From assembly GCF_002646595.1 (NCBI RefSeq), contig NZ_PDUD01000011.1, positions 202,561 to 266,560 on the forward strand: a DNA stretch of 64,000 nucleotides. The letters run 5' to 3'. The notes under the pieces are model-generated. The model saw only the letters and a list, made by a program, of their open reading frames with translations, had not been told where the DNA came from and did not search any database. This document shows, piece after piece, positions 50,003 to 60,536 of this stretch (position 1 is its first letter; every line of letters starts with the position of its first letter). The stretch is from Flavilitoribacter nigricans DSM 23189 = NBRC 102662 (lineage in GTDB: Bacteria; Bacteroidota; Bacteroidia; Chitinophagales; Saprospiraceae). The position numbers and the translations under genes are program-made.

Positions 50003-53000
50003 ATGAAAAAACTCTTATTAGCAATTGTGCTAGTATGCGGTGCCCTAGGTGCTGTGATAGCACAAACACGAACTGTGACGGGAGTCGTCACCGATCAAAG
50101 CGGAGAGGGGCTCATCGGAGCCAGTATTGCAGTGAAGGGTACCACTACCGGTACCGTTTCTGACTTTGACGGTACTTACAGCATCCGGGTACCCGAAACG
50201 GGTGGAACCCTGGTATTTAGCTACACTGGTTTCTCTACGGAAGAAGTAGAGATCGGTAGCCAGAGTGTGATCAACATTTCCCTCCAGGAAGGGGTCGTAT
50301 TATCCGAAGCGGTCGTTACCGCCCTGGGTGTACAACGGGAAGAAAAAGCACTTGGCTATGCGGTACAGGAGATCGAATCCGACCAGCTTAACCTTTCACA
50401 GGATCCCAACGTTATTTCATCTCTTTCCGGTAAAGTAGCGGGTGTACAGATCATCAGCTCTTCCGGCGCCAGCCTCGGTGGTAGTGCCAAAGTGCGTATC
50501 CGGGGTGTGAGCGGTCTTACCGGCGGCGATCCACTGTATATCGTGGACGGTACGCCGATCTCCAATGATAACTTTTCCGGTTCTACTTCCGGTTCTGACT
50601 ACGGTAACCTGGCTACGGACATCAACCCGAACGACGTTGAGAAAGTTTCCGTACTGAAAGGCCCGGCCGCAACCGCACTTTACGGTGAGCGTGCTTCTAA
50701 CGGTGTGGTACTGATCACCACCAAAAAAGGCAACTACGGCAAAAAAGGTATCGGCGTTTCCGTTACGTCTTCCGTAACGGCTGATCGCGTTTACATTCTG
50801 CCGAACTACCAGAACGAATACGCCGGTGGTTACTCTCAGGAATTTGAAGAGTACGTAGATCCGGTTGACGGACAAACTTACAAAGGACTGCTTTACGCAG
50901 CGGACGAAAGCTGGGGCCCCCGCATGGACGGTACGCAGTATCGCCCCTGGTGGAGCTGGCTGCCCGGTGATGATTACGGTACGCAGATCCCGCTGGAAGC
51001 CCAGCCGGACAACGTGCGGGACTTCTTCGAAACCGGTCTTTCCAATATCAACACCGTAGCCATCAACGGCGGTGCGGAAAACATGGGTTACCGCTTTTCT
51101 TTCACCAACCAAAACCAGGGTGGTGTAATTCCGAACAGTGAGCTGGACAAAAACATTGTTCAGGTAAACCTGAACTCTGAGATCGTTAAGAACCTGAGCC
51201 TGGAAGTGAACGCCAACTTCAGTTCTATCTCTGGTCTGGGTCGTCCGGAATTCGGTTACAACGGTGATAACCCGCTGACTTCTTTCAACCAGTGGTTCCA
51301 GCGTCAGCTGAGCATGGACCGCCTGGCGGATTACAAAAACCCGGACGGAACTTTCCGCTCCTGGAACATGCGTAGCCCGACGAACACGCGTCCGCAGTAC
51401 TGGGATAGCCCGTACTTCTCCGTATTCGAGAACTACAGCACGGATAGCCGTAGCCGTTACTACGGTAACATCGGCCTGACCTATCAGGTATCCGACAACC
51501 TGACCATCAAAGGTGCCATCCGTCGTGATGATTACACCCAGCGTCTGGAAGAGCGGAACGCTACCGGTGGTCTGGATCTGGATCGCTACCGCGAATTTGT
51601 GGCTCAGGGCCGCGAGGACAACTACGAATTGCTGGCTGTATTTGCTGACAACTTCGGTAAATTCTCTCTGGATGCAACTCTGGGTGGTAACATCCGGAAC
51701 AACTCTTACCACTCGGATGACGTATCTACTGCCGGTGGTCTGACTGCTCCTAACCTGTTCAACATCGAAGCATCTGTTGACCGTCCGAACGTTGCCCGTA
51801 CCATCAGAAACAAGAAAGTAAACTCTGTATTCGGTTCGGCTACGCTGGGATATAACTCTTTCGCTTACCTGGGTGTAACCCTGCGTAACGACTGGTCTTC
51901 TGCCCTGCCGGCCAACAACAACGGATACCTGTATCCTTCTATCTCCGGTAGTTTGGTATTCTCCGAGCTGTTGAACTCCAACGTGATCAGCTTCGGTAAA
52001 CTGTACGGTAGTGTAGCCCAGGTAGGTGCTGACCTGAACCCGTACCAGACCAACCTGCTGTACAACTTCGGTGCTAACCCATACGGTAGCAATGCTACCT
52101 TCTCGGTACCGAACACGCTGCCTAACCAGGATCTGCTGCAAACGCTGTCAACTTCCTGGGAGACGGGTATCGACGTTCGCATGTTCAATGACCGCTTCGG
52201 TTTCAATGCGATCTACTACGAAGGAAACGTAGAGAACGACATTCTGACCGTTCAGATCCCGGGATCATCCGGATACTCTTCTGCACTGGTTAATGCCGGT
52301 CTGTTTACTTCCAAAGGTATCGAACTGGCTCTGTACGGTACTCCGGTACGTTCCGGTAACTTCAACTGGGATGTTCGCCTGAACTACGCAAGAAACAGAA
52401 CGACGGTAGAAAAATTGTACCAGGATCTGGGCAACTACAAACTGGCTGACGGTATCGGTGGCCAGGGCTGGGGTGGTTTCACCATCAACGCTATCGTTGG
52501 TCAGGAGTGGGGTCTTGCCCGCGGCCGTGGTTTCACTTATGACGACGCAGGTAACTACGTGATCACCGAAGGTGGCCGTTATGTAATCGACAACAACAAA
52601 GATCTCGGTTCTATCCTTCCTGACTTCCAGGGTGGATTCCTGAATACGTTCACGATCGGCAACTTCTCCATCAACGCGATGATCGACTTCCAGGCGGGTG
52701 GCCAATTCTTCTCCGTGACCAAGATGTTCAACGCTTACTCCGGTCTGGGTGAAGACACCGTTGGCGACAACGCACTGGGTAACCCGGTTCGCGATCCGGT
52801 ACTGAACACCAGTGGCGAAGCAGTAACTTCTGTACTGCGCGGTGACGCTGCCGCTAACTCCGGTGGTGTACTGGTAGAAGGGGTAAGCGAATCCGGTGAG
52901 CCTCTGTCTGTACTGGTTGACGCAGTAAGCTACTACGGACGTCTGTTCGGTGTACACGAAAGATGGCTGTACGACGCCAGCTACGTGAAGCTGCGCGAAC

Positions 53001-53221
53001 TGAGCGTAGGATATACCCTGCCGAAAGAAAAACTGGGTAACCTGCCGGTTCAGAGCATCGGTTTCTCCCTGATCGGACGTAACCTGTGGCTGATCAACTC
53101 TAATGTTGACGGACTTGATCCTTCTGAGATCCTGCCTGGTGCCAACAACCTGGTATTCGAGGAAAGAGGTGGTCTGCCGGGTGTACGTTCATTCGGTGCC
53201 CGTCTGAACGTGACGTTCTAA
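50003..53221 (+). CDS. susC-like: SusC/RagA-family TonB-dependent outer-membrane transporter (pair 1)
   Basis: The 1072-residue protein has a signal peptide (1-20), a CarboxypepD_reg-like domain (about 22-105; GVVTDQSGEGLIGASIAVKG), a TonB box-like stretch (SEAVVTALGVQ), a plug domain (GKVAGVQIISSSGASLGGSA; IRGVSGLTGGDPLYIVDG) and a beta-barrel ending SFGARLNVTF. SusC proteins pump bound ligands through the outer membrane using TonB energy, with SusD as the lid. The SusD gene follows 186 bp downstream. Codon choice is unlike the neighbours: CGT and CGC for Arg, GGT, AAC and CTG dominate. The imported substrate is unknown. Confidence 0.95.
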   Translation: MKKLLLAIVLVCGALGAVIAQTRTVTGVVTDQSGEGLIGASIAVKGTTTGTVSDFDGTYSIRVPETGGTLVFSYTGFSTEEVEIGSQSVINISLQEGVVLSEAVVTALGVQREEKALGYAVQEIESDQLNLSQDPNVISSLSGKVAGVQIISSSGASLGGSAKVRIRGVSGLTGGDPLYIVDGTPISNDNFSGSTSGSDYGNLATDINPNDVEKVSVLKGPAATALYGERASNGVVLITTKKGNYGKKGIGVSVTSSVTADRVYILPNYQNEYAGGYSQEFEEYVDPVDGQTYKGLLYAADESWGPRMDGTQYRPWWSWLPGDDYGTQIPLEAQPDNVRDFFETGLSNINTVAINGGAENMGYRFSFTNQNQGGVIPNSELDKNIVQVNLNSEIVKNLSLEVNANFSSISGLGRPEFGYNGDNPLTSFNQWFQRQLSMDRLADYKNPDGTFRSWNMRSPTNTRPQYWDSPYFSVFENYSTDSRSRYYGNIGLTYQVSDNLTIKGAIRRDDYTQRLEERNATGGLDLDRYREFVAQGREDNYELLAVFADNFGKFSLDATLGGNIRNNSYHSDDVSTAGGLTAPNLFNIEASVDRPNVARTIRNKKVNSVFGSATLGYNSFAYLGVTLRNDWSSALPANNNGYLYPSISGSLVFSELLNSNVISFGKLYGSVAQVGADLNPYQTNLLYNFGANPYGSNATFSVPNTLPNQDLLQTLSTSWETGIDVRMFNDRFGFNAIYYEGNVENDILTVQIPGSSGYSSALVNAGLFTSKGIELALYGTPVRSGNFNWDVRLNYARNRTTVEKLYQDLGNYKLADGIGGQGWGGFTINAIVGQEWGLARGRGFTYDDAGNYVITEGGRYVIDNNKDLGSILPDFQGGFLNTFTIGNFSINAMIDFQAGGQFFSVTKMFNAYSGLGEDTVGDNALGNPVRDPVLNTSGEAVTSVLRGDAAANSGGVLVEGVSESGEPLSVLVDAVSYYGRLFGVHERWLYDASYVKLRELSVGYTLPKEKLGNLPVQSIGFSLIGRNLWLINSNVDGLDPSEILPGANNLVFEERGGLPGVRSFGARLNVTF

Positions 53222-53242
53222 TGAACTTCAGAGATCAACAGT

Positions 53243-53284
53243 GAGGAACGGAAGATCTGACTCCGGTCATTCAGCCGGTTCCTC
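53243..53284 (+). terminator. Hairpin between susC and susD of pair 1
   Basis: GAGGAAC...GGTTCCTC (with one bulged base) forms a stem in the 186-bp gap. A partial terminator or mRNA processing site here would let susC and susD differ in expression, as known in other SusCD operons. Confidence 0.35.
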
Positions 53285-53407
53285 CTGTAAGAACTGAATT
53301 GCTTTTTAAAACTTAATTAAGAATTTTAGTTTTCCCCGGGGGCGCCTCAATAGCAGCAGGACCCATTCTTACTGTGGCTCCTGCGGGAAAGCAAAATTGA
53401 TCAACAT

Positions 53408-54838
53408 ATGAAAAACTTCATTTATAAATCACTATTTGCCTTTATCTTACTCGGCTTTGTAGCCTGTGACGATTTTGGTGATATTGATATTGATCCGAAT
53501 AAACCTACCCAGGTAGCTCCGGCTACGCTGCTGACCAACGCCGAACAGGTAGTGTCTTCAGTGGTAGGTTCTGCACTCGGTGAACTGTACGCTCAACACA
53601 TGGCCGAGATCACCTATACGGAAGGTTCTCGCTACCAGGATATCCAGGCGGATTTCTCCGGTTGGTATACCGGCGCCCTGCAGGATCTGCAGCGGGTGAT
53701 CGACCTGAACACCGATCCGGAAACCATGGACGCAGCTTCTATCAGCGGTCCTAACGAAAACCAGATCGCAGCGGCCAAGATCCTGCAATACTTCTTCCTG
53801 CACCACCTGACCGACCGTTGGGGACCACTGCCCTGGAGTGAAGCCCTGCAGGCTGAGATAGGCATCATCACGCCTACTTTCGACAGCCAGGAAGCGATCT
53901 ACGATGCCATTTTCTCCGGACTGAAAGAGGCTACCGCAATGATCGACGAATCTGCCGGTTCAATTGATGGTGACTTCATCCTGGGTGGCGATATGGCTAA
54001 GTGGAAGCAGTTTGCCAACACGATCCGTATGGTTGCTGCCCTGCGTATTTCTGACGTAGCTGCGGGTAAAGCGGAAACGGAATTCAACTCGGCGGTTGCC
54101 GACGGTATTCTGACCGAGACCCTGTACTACCCGTACCTGGCCGAAACGGCTAACCAGAACCCCTGGTACGCTCGTTTCATCACGCGTTCTGATTACGCGC
54201 TGACCGAGATATTCGTGAACAACCTGATGGATCTGAACGATCCTCGTCTGGAGAGCTACGCTGATCCGGCTACCACTCCCGGTATCGGTATCGTTGGTAT
54301 GCCTTACGGTTTGGCCAACTCTGACGTAAACCCGGAAAATGTGTCTTTCCCGAACTCTGTTTACGTGAAAGCACAGGACGCTCCGATCGCTATCTACTCT
54401 TTGGCTCAGATCAATTTCTCTCTGGCCGAGGCTGCTGCCCGCGGTTGGACCAACGGAGACGCCGAAGCGCTTTACAGAGAAGGTATCATGGCTTCCTGGG
54501 AGCAGTGGGGTGTTAGCGGTGCTGATTTCGATGCTTACTACGCTCAGCCGGAAGTAACCTACAGCGCTGATATGTGGAAAGAAAAGATCGGTTACCAGAA
54601 ATGGGTTGCTCTGTACCTGCAGGGATACGAAGCCTGGGCGGAATACCGTCGCCTGGACGAGCCTTCTCAATACCTGATCGTACCGGAAGAACCTTTCAAC
54701 GCCAGTGGAGAGATCCCGATGCGTAACGTATATGCGAACGATATCGCCAACCTGAACGCAAGTGGCTACGAAGAAGCCCTGCGTCTGTTGGGTGGTCCGG
54801 ACAGTGACGGAACCCAACTTTGGTGGGACGTAAATTAA
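53408..54838 (+). CDS. susD-like: SusD/RagB-family surface lipoprotein (pair 1)
   Basis: The 476-residue protein is a lipoprotein (lipobox ACDDF at residue 20) with the SusD-like-2 pattern: DPNKPTQVAPATLLTNAEQ near the start, the TPR-type helical block (AAKILQYFFLHHLTDRWGPLPW), and a C-terminus of the same family (KWVALYLQGYEAWAEYRRLD). SusD caps the SusC barrel on the cell surface and binds the ligand. The start ATG follows a susC-susD gap with a hairpin. The aromatic-rich binding surface cannot be predicted from sequence alone. Confidence 0.94.
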   Translation: MKNFIYKSLFAFILLGFVACDDFGDIDIDPNKPTQVAPATLLTNAEQVVSSVVGSALGELYAQHMAEITYTEGSRYQDIQADFSGWYTGALQDLQRVIDLNTDPETMDAASISGPNENQIAAAKILQYFFLHHLTDRWGPLPWSEALQAEIGIITPTFDSQEAIYDAIFSGLKEATAMIDESAGSIDGDFILGGDMAKWKQFANTIRMVAALRISDVAAGKAETEFNSAVADGILTETLYYPYLAETANQNPWYARFITRSDYALTEIFVNNLMDLNDPRLESYADPATTPGIGIVGMPYGLANSDVNPENVSFPNSVYVKAQDAPIAIYSLAQINFSLAEAAARGWTNGDAEALYREGIMASWEQWGVSGADFDAYYAQPEVTYSADMWKEKIGYQKWVALYLQGYEAWAEYRRLDEPSQYLIVPEEPFNASGEIPMRNVYANDIANLNASGYEEALRLLGGPDSDGTQLWWDVN

Positions 54839-54860
54839 ACCGGAAAAACGGGGTGAAGTG

Positions 54861-55030
54861 TGAGGAATGGTGACCCGTTCCTCATCCTTCATGCCGCTTT
54901 TTCGAACAGACAAACGACTAAAGAATCATACTAATCTTATCCCGATTGACCGTGGTTTTGACCACTAAAGCAAAAAGGGATCTTACATCCGGGGCGATAA
55001 GTGCAGCGCATTTATCGCCTCTTTTCGTTT
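54861..55030 (+). terminator. Terminators at the end of the first SusCD pair
   Basis: A small TGAGGAA/TTCCTCA hairpin (54861-54884) follows the susD stop. A stronger GGCGATAAGTGC/GCATTTATCGCC stem (54993-55019) with a following CTTTTCGTTTT run looks like a full Rho-independent terminator. Confidence 0.65.
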
Positions 55031-55434
55031 TGATATTTGTTAAAAAGGTAATCCGTAAGAGAATTTAAAAAAAATATTTTTTGCCCTTTTTCTCTATGAA
55101 TGCGCAAAAAAACACGATGAAAAATCGGAATTGTTAAAGAATTCTAAATTTTTTTTACTTTTGGAGCAGCAAAAGACATGCTTTCATCGATCTTTAATAA
55201 AGACAAACAATAATTGGTTGATCACAACATGACTGTTATTAATTATTCTCTCCCAAAGCCAATAGCATTTTTTTAGTAAAAAACGCTCCCGTTAAAAGTC
55301 AAAGTAAACTCCCTAAGACCAGCTCAGTAAATTCGGTGATTACGAAAATATTTAAGATTCTCTATGTGGTTTTTTTTAAAAACCATAATTTTGGATTTCG
55401 TTTGCTTTAATTGTCAAAACAAAATTGGATTAGT
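55031..55434 (+). promoter_or_regulatory. Promoter region of the second SusC gene
   Basis: A TACTTTTG -7 box (55156-55163) lies about 270 bp ahead of the second susC, with a TTG at 55131-55133 upstream. The interval is very AT-rich, carries no gene, and has the same layout as the leader of the first SusCD pair (promoter box, long leader, then ATGAAAAAACTC). Confidence 0.5.
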
Positions 55435-58400
55435 ATGAAAAAACTCTCACTAGTTTTAATGCTAGTGGTGTTTGCCTGTGGTTTTGCCATAGCGCAAAGG
55501 ACCATTAGTGGTACAATTTCCGATACCAGTGGCGAGCCACTGATCGGTGCCAGTATCCTGGTGAAAGGTACTACGTCCGGTACGGTTACTGATATCGATG
55601 GTAAATATACCCTCTCAGTTCCCGACGGAAGTAATACCCTGGTCGTCAGCTATACTGGTTTCTCTACCAAAGAGGTAGAGGTCGGTACTTCTACCGTGGT
55701 GGATATCGCCATGTCCGAATCGGCAGAGGTACTCAGTGAGGTAGTTGTAACCGGTTTGGGTATCAAGAAGGAGAAAAAAGCCCTCGGTTACGGTGTATCC
55801 ACACTTGATCAAACTGACATTGCCAACCGGGTTGAATCCGACGTAGCCCGTATCCTTCGGGGTAAAGCTACCGGGGTAGACATCACCCAAACTTCCGGTC
55901 TGGCCGGTTCCGGTACCAACGTTATTATTCGTGGTTACTCTTCTATCACCGGTACCAACCAACCTCTTTTCGTGATCGACGGTATTCCTTTTAACACCGA
56001 AACCAACTCTATCGGTGGATTTACGAACGGTGGTGCTGCTGCTTCCAGCCGTTTCCTCGATCTCGATCCCAACAACATTGCTGAGGTATCCATCCTGAAA
56101 GGTCTGAGTGCAACGGTACTCTACGGTGAAGCCGGTCGTAACGGTGTGATCCTGATCACTACCAAGAACCGCGCTGCTTCCGACAACACGGCTGACAAGA
56201 AATTCGAAGTTAGTGTCACTCAGCAGATCTCTTCTTCTCAGGTAGCTAACCTGCCTGATTATCAGAACACTTACGGTAACGGTTTCTCCGGTGACTTCGG
56301 ATGGTTCTTCTCTAACTGGGGACCTGAATTCTCCGCTCGCGGCCGTAACGGTATTGCGGAAGACGGTACGATCGATCACCCTTATGATCAGTCTCAGTAC
56401 AATGACGACTTTCCGGAATACATCGGTGTTCGCTATCCTTACCAGCCTTACGAAAGTGTGGAGAACTTCTTCCAGCCGGGTCTGACCAGCAATACTTCTA
56501 TTGCTATCTCCAACAACCTGGGTAACGGTTCTTCCATCAGTGCTACGTACAGCTACCTGTCTGACGAAGGCTTCCTTCCCGACCTGGACGAACAGCGCGG
56601 TGGCGGTCCTTCCAACTACCTAAACAAGCACAACTTCGGTTTGGGTGGTAGCACGGAGCTGGCTAACGGACTGAAGATCAACTCTACGTTCAACTACGTA
56701 GACTCTGAGAGCCGCCTGCTGCCGACTGCACCTGCCTTCGGTGGTGACGGTAACGGTTTCTACGCTGCCCTGGTATTTACGCCGCGTTCTATCGACCTGA
56801 TGAACCTGCCTTACCAGAGCCCGCTGGACGGATCTAACGTTTACTACCGTCGTGGTTCTGCTATCCAGAACCCGCGCTGGACGCTGAACAACTCTTCTTT
56901 CAACGACCGCGTACGTCGTTTCTTCAGTACGGTTGAACTGAGCTACGAACTGGCTCCATGGCTGAACGCCCTGTACCGTCTGGGTCTTGACCAGTACACG
57001 CAAAACTCCGAAGAGGCTGTAAACCGCGGTGGTCCCCGTAACATCAACGGACAGCTGCAGTCTTACAACCGCTACAACAACATTACCGACCAGGTACTGA
57101 ACCTGTTGTACAACTTCCGTCTGGGTGATAACTTCGATCTCGATGGTATCATCGGTGCCAACCTGAGAAGAGAAGTAGGTCGCTTCAACGGTACCAACAG
57201 TACCAACCAGTTCGTTTACGGACTGCTGAACCACAACAACTTCATCGATCATAACTCTTTCTCTTCCAGAGTAGAAGAGACTACGATCGGTTTGTACGCT
57301 ACGACTACTTTGGGCTTCAAGAGCTTCGCTTACCTGAACCTGCAGGCTCGTAATGACTGGACGTCTACCCTGGAGCAGGCTAACCGCTCCCTGCTGTATC
57401 CTTCAGCCAGTTTCTCTTTCATTCCGACGGAAGCTATCCCCGGACTGCAAAGCCGGAACTTCCTGAACTACCTGAAACTGCGGGTTGGCTACGGTACTTC
57501 TGCCGGTTATCCCAACCCTTACCAGACGCGTAGCGTACTGGGTACTGCTACCAACACCTTCGTTACCGGTGGTGGTTCCGTGTTGAACATCAACACGGTA
57601 TCTAACCGTCTGGGTAACGCCGCCCTGAAACCGGAGCTGCACAAGGAATTGGAATTCGGTCTGGAAGGTCGCTTCCTGGACAACCGCATCGGTGTTGAAC
57701 TTTCTGTATACGACAAGAACTCTAGCGATATCATCATCGACCTGGATCTTGACCCGGCTACCGGTTTCACCAATACTACGGTGAACGCAGCCGAACTGAC
57801 GAACAAAGGTATTGAGCTTGGATTGGACATCACTCCGATCCGCGGAGCTTTCACCTGGGATTTCAAGATCAACTATACGCGTAACCGCAGTGAGGTAGTG
57901 AAAATTGCCGACGGTGTAGATCAGGTAGGTATTGCCGGTTACACCAACCTCGGTAACATTGCCCGTGTAGGTGAGCCTTACGGTGTATTCTTTGGTTCTC
58001 CGTTCGTACGTACTGAAAGCGGCGCACTGTTGGTAAACAACGTGGGTAGCTACGTAGTAGGTTCTAACGATGACGTGATCGGTGACCCGAACCCGAACTA
58101 TACGGCTAACTGGATCAACAACTTCTCCTGGAAAGGATTTTCTTTCGGCTTCCAGTGGGATTACACGGATGGTGGTGATATCTACTCTTCCACGGTTCAG
58201 GCCCTGTTGGCTCGTGGTAACACCGTCGATACGGACGTAGACCGCTTCCTGCCAATCATCCTGCCGGGTGAACTGGCGGACGGAACTCCGAACAACATTC
58301 AAACCTATATTGGTGATGCCTTCTTTGATGCCTATTTCGGTGCTAACGAGGGTGGTGTATTTGATGGTACCGTTATTCGTTTGCGCGAAGTATCCTTGTC

Positions 58401-58620
58401 TTACGTGTTGCCGGAATCATTGTTGGAGAACTCTCCTTTCGGACGGATCGGAATTACTTTCTCCGGTCAAAACTTATGGTATAATGCGCCTAACTTCCCG
58501 GTAGGTATCAACTTCGACCCCGAAGTACTGTCACTGGGTGTAGGTAACGGTAGAGGATTCGATTTTAGAACTGGTCCTACAGCTAAGAAAATTGGCTTCA
58601 CTCTGAACGCCACTTTCTAA
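55435..58620 (+). CDS. susC-like: SusC/RagA-family TonB-dependent outer-membrane transporter (pair 2)
   Basis: The 1061-residue protein has the same layout as pair 1: signal peptide (MKKLSLVLMLVVFACGFAIA), CarboxypepD_reg-like domain (ISDTSGEPLIGASILVKG), plug with GKATGVDITQTSGLAGSG and IRGYSSITGTNQPLFVIDG, and a barrel ending IGFTLNATF. The ATG at 55435 is preferred to a TTG 24 bp earlier because it mirrors the first gene exactly (MKKL). It is clearly paralogous to the first SusC in the N-terminal part and diverges in the barrel. It is followed after 52 bp by its SusD. The ligand is unknown. Confidence 0.95.
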   Translation: MKKLSLVLMLVVFACGFAIAQRTISGTISDTSGEPLIGASILVKGTTSGTVTDIDGKYTLSVPDGSNTLVVSYTGFSTKEVEVGTSTVVDIAMSESAEVLSEVVVTGLGIKKEKKALGYGVSTLDQTDIANRVESDVARILRGKATGVDITQTSGLAGSGTNVIIRGYSSITGTNQPLFVIDGIPFNTETNSIGGFTNGGAAASSRFLDLDPNNIAEVSILKGLSATVLYGEAGRNGVILITTKNRAASDNTADKKFEVSVTQQISSSQVANLPDYQNTYGNGFSGDFGWFFSNWGPEFSARGRNGIAEDGTIDHPYDQSQYNDDFPEYIGVRYPYQPYESVENFFQPGLTSNTSIAISNNLGNGSSISATYSYLSDEGFLPDLDEQRGGGPSNYLNKHNFGLGGSTELANGLKINSTFNYVDSESRLLPTAPAFGGDGNGFYAALVFTPRSIDLMNLPYQSPLDGSNVYYRRGSAIQNPRWTLNNSSFNDRVRRFFSTVELSYELAPWLNALYRLGLDQYTQNSEEAVNRGGPRNINGQLQSYNRYNNITDQVLNLLYNFRLGDNFDLDGIIGANLRREVGRFNGTNSTNQFVYGLLNHNNFIDHNSFSSRVEETTIGLYATTTLGFKSFAYLNLQARNDWTSTLEQANRSLLYPSASFSFIPTEAIPGLQSRNFLNYLKLRVGYGTSAGYPNPYQTRSVLGTATNTFVTGGGSVLNINTVSNRLGNAALKPELHKELEFGLEGRFLDNRIGVELSVYDKNSSDIIIDLDLDPATGFTNTTVNAAELTNKGIELGLDITPIRGAFTWDFKINYTRNRSEVVKIADGVDQVGIAGYTNLGNIARVGEPYGVFFGSPFVRTESGALLVNNVGSYVVGSNDDVIGDPNPNYTANWINNFSWKGFSFGFQWDYTDGGDIYSSTVQALLARGNTVDTDVDRFLPIILPGELADGTPNNIQTYIGDAFFDAYFGANEGGVFDGTVIRLREVSLSYVLPESLLENSPFGRIGITFSGQNLWYNAPNFPVGINFDPEVLSLGVGNGRGFDFRTGPTAKKIGFTLNATF

Positions 58621-58672
58621 GAGAAAGCTATCAGGAACATTTCTATTATTTCATCAAAGAAAAATTATCAAC

Positions 58673-60403
58673 ATGAAGTTTTTTAATAAAATGCTGATTG
58701 TTGCACTAGTCCTTGGATTTTCTGCCTGTGACAACTTTGAGTTGGATCTTCAGGATAACCCAAACGCGGTTACACCGGAAAATGCTAGTGTTAACGATCT
58801 TTATAATAACGTTCAATTAAGTTTCAACGGATTTTTCAACAGTCTGTGGGGTTTTTCCGGAAGTCTCACCCGGATGATCGCCAACACTGGTGCATACGAT
58901 TATCAGAACGCTTATTCTCCGACCAGCTTTGATGGTATCTGGACGAATGCCTACGCCGGCCTGCTGGCGGATATCGATGCCCTCATCGAACTGGCGGATT
59001 CCCGTGGTCTGGACATTCACGCCGGTTCGGCCAAAGTAATGAAAGCTTACACTTTCATGGCATTGGTTGATATCTTCGCGGATGTACCTTACACGGATGC
59101 ACTGCAGGGATCGGAGGTGTTGAGCCCCTCTCTGGAATCCGGACAGACGGTCTACGCGGGAGCACTCGCTACCCTGGACGAAGCTATCGCCCAACTGGGT
59201 AGTACTTCTGCGGCGCGTCCGGTTACCAACCTTTACAATAACGGTAGTGCAGGTGCCTGGCTGAAAGTGGCCAATACCCTAAAGCTGAGAGCTGCCCTGA
59301 CTACCCGCCTGGTCGATCCGAGTGGTTCTGCCAGCACGATCAACGCTTTGGTTTCCGGTGGCAACATCATCGACGAAGCCAGCGAAGATTTCCAGTTCAA
59401 CTACGGTAACCAGCGGAATAACCCGAACTCTCGTCACCCATTCTACAACAACTCTTATGAGAATGCTGACGGAACTTACATGTCTACTTACTACATGTGG
59501 TTGCTGAGAGGAGAGAAGGAAACTGCTGATGGTATCGCTGTAATTGATCCCCGGATCCGTTACTATTTCTACCGTCAGGTGGAAGATGCCAATGCTTTCG
59601 GTACCAACGAATACTCCTGTCACTTCACCAACCTGCCCGATCAGGAATCCAAGCCGGCGCACTTTGCTCAGTTCAATCCGCGTTTGCCCTACTGTATCAT
59701 TCCTAACGACGGTTACTGGGGACGGGATCACCTGAACAACGAAGGTATTCCGCCCGACGGAAACCTGCGTACCGTTTACGGTCTGTACCCGGGTGGTGGC
59801 CAGTTTGACGACAGCTCCTTCGACGAGGTTCAGCAACTGGGTACTACCGGAGGTTTGGGACAGGGTATCAGCCCGATCCTGCTGTCTTCTTTCACTGCTT
59901 TCATGCGGGCTGAAGCCGCTCTGACGATCGGTACCAATGATGACGCACGGGCGATGCTGGAAGAAGGTGTTCGTGCTTCTATCGCTAAAGTACAAAGCTT
60001 TGGCAGTCTGGTGCCGGCTACGTTGTCCCGTCAGGTTGACGTACGTGGTGAATTGATCCCGGTAGCCGACCTGTATGTTCCTACTTCGGATGATGTGGAT
60101 GCCTATGTTGACTTTGTATTAGGCCAATACGATGCAGCTGCTAGTGACGATGAGCGCCTGAACGTTATTGCCAAGGAATACCTCATCGCCCTGTGGGGTA
60201 ATGGTATCGAAGCTTACAACATGTACCGTCGTACAGGTAAGCCGGATGGTATTGCTCCTTCTCTGGAACCAGGTGCTGGTGCTTTCATCCGTTCTGCATT
60301 TTTGCCGGCAGTACACGTAAACCGTAACGCTACGACTTCTGGAAACAAACCGCTGACCCAGCAAGTATTCTGGGATACGAACCCGGCGGATTTCGTTTAT
60401 TAA
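58673..60403 (+). CDS. susD-like: SusD/RagB-family surface lipoprotein (pair 2)
   Basis: The 576-residue lipoprotein (lipobox SACDNF near residue 20) has the SusD fold: DNPNAVTPENASVNDLYNNVQLSF, GSAKVMKAYTFMALVDIFADVPYTDA and a C-terminal RTGKPDGIAPSLEP segment, with the helical TPR core in between. It is about 100 residues longer than its pair 1 counterpart, mainly in the middle part. It should cap the second SusC at the cell surface. The gap of 133 bp to the following lipoprotein contains a CCGCTGGAA/TTCCGGCGG hairpin (60449-60475). Confidence 0.93.
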   Translation: MKFFNKMLIVALVLGFSACDNFELDLQDNPNAVTPENASVNDLYNNVQLSFNGFFNSLWGFSGSLTRMIANTGAYDYQNAYSPTSFDGIWTNAYAGLLADIDALIELADSRGLDIHAGSAKVMKAYTFMALVDIFADVPYTDALQGSEVLSPSLESGQTVYAGALATLDEAIAQLGSTSAARPVTNLYNNGSAGAWLKVANTLKLRAALTTRLVDPSGSASTINALVSGGNIIDEASEDFQFNYGNQRNNPNSRHPFYNNSYENADGTYMSTYYMWLLRGEKETADGIAVIDPRIRYYFYRQVEDANAFGTNEYSCHFTNLPDQESKPAHFAQFNPRLPYCIIPNDGYWGRDHLNNEGIPPDGNLRTVYGLYPGGGQFDDSSFDEVQQLGTTGGLGQGISPILLSSFTAFMRAEAALTIGTNDDARAMLEEGVRASIAKVQSFGSLVPATLSRQVDVRGELIPVADLYVPTSDDVDAYVDFVLGQYDAAASDDERLNVIAKEYLIALWGNGIEAYNMYRRTGKPDGIAPSLEPGAGAFIRSAFLPAVHVNRNATTSGNKPLTQQVFWDTNPADFVY

Positions 60404-60536
60404 TGATCGAGTATGGTGGTAGCGGGTTAGTTTAGAATGATGGTACCGCTGGAAGCGATCGTTTTCCGGCGGACTGTTCCAACGCTCGCTGCTCGAGAAG
60501 TTTTAGCTTACTATTTACCAAAAATTTACATTCATC

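Noticed and set aside
50417..52141. A 574-codon open frame on the minus strand inside the first susC
   Set aside because: It is a by-product of the codon choice of susC (no TTA, CTA or TCA codons). Its translation is Val/Arg/Thr-rich with no recognisable domain, and similar shadows cover the whole SusCD block.
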